Part shown: piece by piece, positions 58,861-64,000 of the stretch
Layout: each line of letters opens with the position of its first letter
Numbering within the stretch: position 1 is the stretch's first letter
Source of the DNA: Hygrocybe punicea
Taxonomy: Eukaryota > Basidiomycota > Agaricomycetes > Agaricales > Hygrophoraceae
NCBI GenBank assembly: GCA_963556145.1
Contig: OY744462.1
Span: forward strand, 1,736,001 to 1,800,000
Direction: 5' to 3'
Length of the DNA: 64,000 nucleotides
Translations under genes and position numbers: made by a program
The notes under the pieces: model-generated
What the model was told of the DNA's origin: nothing
Database searches by the model: none
What the model saw: only the letters and a program-made list of their open reading frames with translations

Positions 58861-59555
58861 CTCTTTCCGTTCCCATTCGTATTCCTCCCAGCTCCACAAC
58901 CACTCCTCGACCTCCACCACCATCTCTCCGCCCATCAAGAAGTCCCTTGGTTCCGTCACGTCGATTCCATTGTCCCAGATTTCCGTCAATATTCCCCTGT
59001 AGTTCCACTGCTGGGTATCATTAGTTCGTGCCGTTTACAGGAACGGGATCTCTTACCATGGCCCGTTGTCGTCTCACCACCCATTGCCGTGCTTCGTTCT
59101 CGAATCCGTTGCGTATGATATCGATTCCGGCCACGTCGACTTCTAGTAACTCGGCTACGGCGCTCTCGAAGTCTTGCCGCGTTTCCGCATTGAGAGTATT
59201 GAGGAATTTGTCGTATTCCATCGACATCTGGTGTTGGTATTGGTGTTTGTTGAGCTTGTTGAGCTTGTTGTCGAGATTGTTGAAGTCGTGTTGAAAAGTT
59301 TTCTTGTTTGTATTTGTTGCCCTGTCATGTGACCGTTGTTCCTTTATCCAGCCGTTTCGCCCCACCCTCTTTTGGTAGCTCCGGATGACTGCTTCCCGAC
59401 GCTTCGGTACCCGCCAGCTTCGATCTCGTTCACGTTGTACCATCGTTTCCGCCCGTTTTCGACATCACCTCCACTCATTTATTCCCATGACCCCGGTATC
59501 TTCGTTATTTCATATGGATCAACCAGGGATGGTCTCTATCTGAGTCCTGACCAGA

Positions 59556-60146
59556 TGTAGAGGCTCCGGGCCATCTGGACCTGAATCCTCTTCATATCCC
59601 ACATCGTCCCCGTCCATTCCCATTCATGTATCGTCGATTCCACCCGATTCCGGTCCTCTCCGTCAATTCCACGCCGGATTCCGCCTCCGGATTCGTTCCT
59701 ACACGTAATGCAATGTCCCTAACGACCCAGAATCAGTACATTTCTAGTTATATATCATGTATCTTTGTTTCCCGTCTCCTAGTACATAGCACTTTTCCTA
59801 TCCTCCACTCCACTCCACCCCTATCATTTTACAGCCTTCGCTTGTAGTACATGGTTACTACAGCACAGGATCCCTCTCAGTAGTATAAAAGTAGCACATT
59901 TATACTACAAACAATATAGAAAAATACCGACACCCACGCTTTAGTTCTATTTCTGAGTCCGCTCTTCGTATCGTCTACACCACTCATAGTCCTTTCCCCA
60001 TACTCTCCCTCTGAGTCCAGAACCCCTGGATTCGAGTTGGATTGACTAGACTACATAGAAACACTTTACTCCTTTGATCTCTTTCTAGCAGATCACCCCT
60101 TCTAGTAGATTCCTATTCCGGGTCTACAACAGAACTCGCCATCACA
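59556..60146 (+). repeat. 3' LTR of the 8.8-kb element
   Basis: 591 bp, partner of 51306-51896, about 97% identical by eye. No convincing polypurine tract precedes it. Confidence 0.93.
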
Positions 60147-60391
60147 CCGGTGAAATGGGGTGAGGCAGCAGCAGGCGACAAGCTAGCAAGATAGAACACT
60201 TCGTTGGTAATTTTATCAAGGATGAAGGCACATCTGTTGCTGTCAACACGAGTCCCAGCGGTGGAGTAGTCTGAGTGGATTTATGCACTACCTTTGTTTG
60301 TATTTGTTTACTGTCATATCTGCATATAAGTAGAGTATCAAAATGAACATTTATTATGCCAGCGATACATCAGTTCTCCCCTCACTACCAT

Positions 60392-60544
60392 TGGAGAGGT
60401 ACAGAGGTACCTCTCTGAGGGCTAGCTGGAGAGTCTCGCTGAAGAGCTGGCAAGGAAGACTGACTTGGGAACTACTACCAAACAAGGGACTATCTACAAC
60501 AAACCATGGGAACCTCATCACGTGACTGGACACTCACTACTCCA
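60392..60544. repeat. Solo LTR related to the 3.6-kb element
   Basis: Begins TGGAGAGGTACAGAGGTACC and ends CATCACGTGACTGG...CACTACTCCA, the same design as the 156-bp LTRs (hairpin near the start, CACGTGAC near the end) but clearly diverged. Flanks are CCAT and CCGT, a 4-bp site with one CpG-type change. It lies about 160 bp beyond the stop of the GPCR gene. Confidence 0.7.
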
Positions 60545-60701
60545 CCGTATCATCTAAACTAAATGTTCTACACTAAATTTGTTGTCAGAGCCTAATTGCT
60601 CAAATCCCTGCAATTAACTTCCAACATAAAGAGAATGAATAGCAAGGGTAAGTCAAGTACTTGACAGGCTAGTAAATGAATGTAACACAGGTTATCTATA
60701 C

Positions 60702-62215
60702 TCAACTAGAAAAATCAATTCCAAATGCAGGACCAGCTCCAATGAATAAGACTACATCCAGAAGGCCCTCAAGTGAAAAGAAAGCAGCCACAAATATTGG
60801 CCAAGCAGGTGCAATGTAACCATCAGGGTGACTGAATTCAATGAATCTCACAATTGAAAGGGGACCTATTAACACCAGGTATGCTGCAGATATTTTTTGA
60901 ACATCAGAATCTTGAAGCTACATTATCTGGTATGAAGAGCTTACAAAGAGGGAACCTGACATGAACAAACTGGGATTAGGGCTCACTCAATGGAGAGATG
61001 CACAAGACCTACAGCAGAAGCCGAAAAGACATTTTGTTAAGACCAGAACTTGTCTCATGGATGAGATCAGGTATCAGTTCCACTGAACGGGAAGAGACAA
61101 CCATCTGTGTATCCTGCTGGGAATTCGCACCAGAAGAGGCATCGTCAAGTTGAGTGTCCTCGAAAGCCATGCTGCCAGGATCTGCCTGCATGTCCGGGCC
61201 CACCATGATAACCTGACCATAATGGTCCATATATTGTATGGGGATCGGAAGCATGAGGGTAATGATGTATCTGGGTGTTATTGCGTAGATTGAAAAGCTC
61301 CACTTTGGAAGGCCACGATTTCTTGGGTCAAGGCTGAAAAGCCCAAGCCGAAGAAGCTTGTTCCCTCGCATGGGGAAACCAATCCACAAAAAGCCTACCG
61401 GCAGACGTACATTGGAGCGCACGGAGAAGAAGTAGGCAACAGCTGTCAGGAAGGCAAATAGCCATGCCACCCAAAACCACAGGTATTCGGTGAAGATTTT
61501 TGCAAAAAAGTGTTCGTTTGATATCCAGCACTGTGGGAATCCTTCAATATGCAATCAGCTACGGCGTGAGCCAAAATCATACCCAATAGCTTTAACCAAG
61601 AGCAATCAGCATGGCCATGCAAGACGAGGAAGACTTCAATTACACACCCAGCAATTCCATAATAGTTGTGAACACCATGAAAAATGATATTTGGGATTAG
61701 AATATCCAACACCTGGAAGAGGGATAAGATCCCTAAACCCACCACAGCAGCATAGCGATACGTAATGGGAGGCAAATCAAGGACGTAGTCGTGAAGAATA
61801 CACCAGGACATGCCCAAAGTCGATAATGCAGTACCAGTGGGGCCAAGTTGTTGTAAAAGGGCTAGAACGAGGAAGTCCTCCAACGTAAGTGGCTCAGCAT
61901 TGTTGTTATCGGTGTCATCCTCATACCTTGAGTCACACAAACTTGATCATCCGTCACAATCTCGCCGCGCTGAACCCATCGAATGTTGATTATCCAGCTT
62001 ATTCCCTGAATCGTGTCCCAAAAGAGGAGGGAAAGATAGAAGGCCGTGATCGGGTATATGTACTTGTTCCGGCGCCACATTCGAAAAACATAACGCTACA
62101 GATATGTAAGTGAGTCGAAGGGGATGAGGGCCAAAGCTTAAACTGACCAGAAGGAAGAGCAGAAGAAACAGTGATGGGAGAGCAGAGAAGAAGCCAGTAA
62201 CAACAGTTGCCTTCA
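60702..62215 (-). CDS. Fungal seven-transmembrane GPCR (Git3/cAMP-receptor-like)
   Basis: Minus strand, several introns. TM1 is in TGFFSALPSLFLLLFLL; then FRMWRRNKYIYPITAFYLSLLFWDTIQ (loop 1 and TM2), IRWVQRGEIVTDDQVCVTQ (loop) and LLQQLGPTGTALSTLGMSW (TM3). After 61740 come TM4, then a lumenal PQCWIS segment, EYLWFWVAWLFAFLTAVAYF (TM5), a long loop, YLVLIGPLSIVRFIEF (TM6, about 60870) and PAWPIFVAAFFSLEGLLDVV (TM7) to a TGA at 60702-60704. This order matches the expanded Agaricomycete receptor group related to Git3/Gpr1. The ligand is unknown. The start is uncertain: no ATG opens the TM1 exon, and a candidate first exon with MNLSVTPLRQ near 62335 does not splice in phase with a simple GT-AG pair. 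Confidence 0.75.
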
Positions 62216-62879
62216 ATCCGAGTCGGCGTTGACTAGTCAGTAATTGTCAGGTACGTAGCACAGACTACGTACAATAAGTGCTCTTCGCTCTCCAGATGTG
62301 AGACTCTGGCGCAGAGGGGTAACCGATAGGTTCATTCGTATTGGCAAACTTGACAAAAAATTTGCGACCAAGCAGTAGGGACCAGTTCCGACTCAGGGAT
62401 TCCGAACTTGTTTGGCTTGTAGCAAAGCTCAACACGGCCGTTATTTAATAACAGCGGACGCGTCCATTTGGCCGGGGCCTGAGATTAGCGCCATTATATC
62501 ATGAGATCTCTCGTACCTTGTTCTATAACAGTCACTCGCCGGCTCAACAATCTTGGACTGCTGAGATTCTTGATATTCGTGTACCGCTGTCTGTAAGTAT
62601 TCGGGACAATTCTCTTCAAAATCTGTCGCGGTGGAAGTTTAATGAACAGTCAGTTCAGAACAAGATCACTGCCATTGAAGCGCTCGATCATACACCGCGA
62701 CGGTTCACTGACCTAGACTCCGACACGACCGGTACATACTACCAGTACCTTGCCCTGGCCCTGTTTCAATAACTTCGATGGAAGAAACGTATGCTTGGCG
62801 GAACGCGGCTTTGTCGTCCAAAACCCGAAACGGAGCCACCTCAAGTTATAATAGACGCTCGTGGAGTTCGACAAGCGTT
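62216..62879. other. Region upstream of the GPCR, no clear gene
   Basis: Probably holds the GPCR promoter and first exon. A plus-strand ORF at 62518-62772 has no family resemblance. Confidence 0.35.
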
Positions 62880-63961
62880 TCAAGGGCAGGGCTTGGCGTT
62901 TTCATTAATCCACGCGTGTCGATCAGGACTCGGATTGCTCCACAGTGGCAGTGACTGGCAGTCGAGCTTTATTATAATCTTGCATTGAAAACCTCGAATT
63001 CTAGGTGTCGCTTCCCATGAATGGACCGATGACTTTAGAATAAGGTGATCACAACTTGTCACCCGTTCAGGTTCATAATTCCTCAATCCTCGCAAGTAGA
63101 GCCCTGAAGTTGGAGGTGTCCAAGGCAAAGCCGCCCCGCCCTGCTCCTGTTGAAGTAAATTTTCAATGAACGACATGGGTCAAGGTACTAGGCCTTGCGA
63201 CTTTTTAGACCTCATCTCCAGCACAGGTTTGATAGTTATTATGCTTGCAAGGCTTGAATATTCCCCCGGAAATCTGATGCGCCAGCAGTACTGTCCAGAT
63301 TCCGTGGTACCTCAGGACACGAGGCCCCGAATGTACAACGGAGGAAGCCATTCAAGAAGTCATGTTCGTGGATAAAGAATCGCTGCTGCAAGGTATCCTT
63401 CACACAATTACTTTTGCAGCTTACCTCGCTACATACAGTACTTCGTGACTGCCGTATTACAAAAGATTGCCCCAAAGTTCTCGCTCCAGTGCATTGAGTG
63501 CATTGTACCTAGCCCTGACACGGTGGACCCTGTCAAATCCTTGAAGGAAGCCCCTTCGGCGGAAATTGGAGGCAACACGGGCGAATGCAGTTGCTCCGGT
63601 GTACGTCAAGCCGCTTAATCTCGCCAGAGCCCTTGGAAGGAAATTCCTTGTCGCAGGTAGGCTTCAACAGTCCCTCAACCGTGAAATCGTAATATCATCA
63701 ACTATGGTTTCAATATGAACAGACTCAAGGTCTCCGCCACTTCCAGGCACCACGGAAAGGATTGACCTAAAATTCAGAGTTCCCAGTATAGGGCTCGCGA
63801 AGACAGCAGTCAACTATCTTGCCGAAAATGTGGGAGTAGTTGAACTTGAATTCCGAACCTGGGACATCAGGCAGCCTGAACCTTTTTTGAGACACCAATT
63901 TTGGTGGAAACTTGGCAGTAGACGCAACGATGGGCAATCCAATCAGAGCGTGAGTTTTCAT
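62880..63961 (-). CDS. Unresolved minus-strand coding-like fragments at the window edge
   Basis: Protein-like stretches on the minus strand: RFRLPDVPGSEFKFNYSHIF near 63860, SILSVVPGSGGDLESVHIET near 63745, GATAFARVASNFRRRGFLQG near 63580, RARYNALNALERELWGNLL near 63500, FFIHEHDFLNGFLRC near 63360 and ENLLQQEQGGAALPW near 63150. They do not join into one frame without guesses; a TGA near 63710 lies in a would-be CGA context. I do not recognise the family. It may be one broken or multi-exon gene. Confidence 0.25.
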
Positions 63962-64000
63962 GCATAATATACGTCGTTCATTTTCAAGTCCTGATAACTC

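Larger units (their letters stand above)
53845..59443 (-). pseudogene. Antisense three-exon gene: coiled coil plus Zn(II)2Cys6-like cluster
   Basis: Minus strand, ATG at 59443. Exon 1 is 59443-59057; exon 2 is 59010-58086 with MITE C removed; exon 3 is 58036-53845 with the 3.6-kb LTR insertion removed. Keeping one TSD copy each gives 387 + 546 + 579 nt, exactly 504 codons including the stop. The N-terminal part is helical; exon 2 contains a long E/K/A-rich coiled coil (EEKEEEARKQRAVEAEQIER). Exon 3 has cysteines spaced C-X2-C-X6-C-X7-C-X2-C-X6-C (CDAC...CDRCKRLKRHC), the spacing of Gal4-type binuclear zinc clusters, then a Lys/Arg-rich region and a helical C-terminus. A TGA at 54097-54099 interrupts it (AGGTGAGGG, from AGGCGAGGG by one CpG transition). 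Function is unknown; DNA binding is inferred from the cluster. Confidence 0.78.
51302..60150 (+). mobile_element. 8.8-kb LTR element with gag and an antisense Zn2Cys6-like gene
   Basis: The element is 51306-60146. Its LTRs (51306-51896 and 59556-60146) are both 591 bp, begin TGTAGAGG, end TCACA, and differ at about 16 sites with no indel. The flanking 4-bp target site is CTGG (51302-51305) and CCGG (60147-60150), one C/T difference. A primer-binding-site-like TGGAGCCCACCACGAGG follows the 5' LTR two bases later. Inside lie a gag-like gene on the plus strand and, convergent to it, a three-exon minus-strand gene. No protease, RT, RNase H or integrase was recognised, so the element looks non-autonomous or of an unfamiliar type. 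It is itself interrupted at 54141-57749 and 58482-58852. Confidence 0.88.
46215..60290 (-). mobile_element. Ty1/copia retrotransposon, 5'-truncated, host of nested insertions
   Basis: Minus-strand pieces of one copia element are interrupted at 48558-49842 and 51306-60146. Order from 5' to 3' on the minus strand: end of gag (60290-60147), protease, GAG-pre-integrase and integrase (51305-49843), reverse transcriptase and RNase H (48549-46502), a polypurine tract and the 3' LTR (46460-46215). Across the LTR-element insertion the reading SPHFT | SLTTDIISPD is continuous when one copy of the 4-bp TSD is kept. The 5' LTR and most of gag are missing, so the right end (about 60290) is approximate. 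It carries a TGA at 51172-51174 and several frameshifts, so it is dead. Confidence 0.9.

Noticed and set aside
51306..60146. The 591-bp direct repeats as a segmental duplication
   Set aside because: TG...CA ends, a PBS-like site after the left copy, matching 4-bp flanks and continuity of copia across the junction fit an LTR element better.
1..64000. CRISPR arrays, bacterial operons, rRNA or tRNA genes
   Set aside because: None seen. The repeats present are dispersed or terminal, and the gene structure is clearly eukaryotic.

Overview
This window is a piece of a filamentous basidiomycete genome, almost certainly from the Agaricomycetes. Genes are dense and cut by many 45-60 bp GT-AG introns. 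The gene families are typical of mushroom-forming fungi: cerato-platanin, PL14 lyase, DUF6533 membrane protein, F-box and BTB families, a CxC5/CxC6 gene associated with KDZ transposons, and EGF-like and ADP1-like proteins. No order or species can be assigned from the sequence alone.

Layout. 0-10.3 kb is a graveyard: a broken VIT/vWA gene, a hAT-like MITE with a perfect 8-bp target duplication, a decayed RasGEF_N-like fragment, a decayed gene of unknown function and a frameshifted CxC5/CxC6 gene. 10.3-46 kb is ordinary gene space: a single-pass membrane protein, a small nuclear-looking protein, an EGF/furin-like membrane protein, a SAM methyltransferase, the translesion polymerase REV1, a Na+/K+-type P-type ATPase, a BTB protein, an HMG-box factor, a small membrane protein, an unresolved stretch at 32.6-35.3 kb, a DUF6533 protein, a PL14 lyase divergent from a cerato-platanin, an F-box protein, COX17 (three small exons) and an ADP1-like ABC transporter. 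46.2-60.5 kb is one transposon island. 60.7-62.3 kb is a seven-TM fungal GPCR, followed by weak coding fragments to the end.

The island is a nested set of insertions. A 5'-truncated Ty1/copia element (minus strand) contains two insertions: a 1.3-kb hAT-like MITE (TSD ATGTGATT) and an 8.8-kb LTR element with 591-bp LTRs (TSD CCGG/CTGG). The 8.8-kb element contains two more: a 3.6-kb LTR element with 156-bp LTRs (TSD ACGT) and a 371-bp foldback MITE (TSD CGCCTTGC). Removing the inner insertions with one TSD copy each restores exact reading frames in the hosts, which supports the boundaries.

The most unusual find is the 8.8-kb element itself. Between its LTRs it carries a gag-like gene on the plus strand and, tail-to-tail on the minus strand, a three-exon gene of about 503 codons. 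That gene has a coiled-coil region and a cysteine array of the Zn(II)2Cys6 spacing. No reverse transcriptase or integrase is visible in the element. Nearly all differences between its LTRs, three in-frame TGA stops and two TSD mismatches look like CpG deamination, which suggests that the island has been cytosine-methylated.
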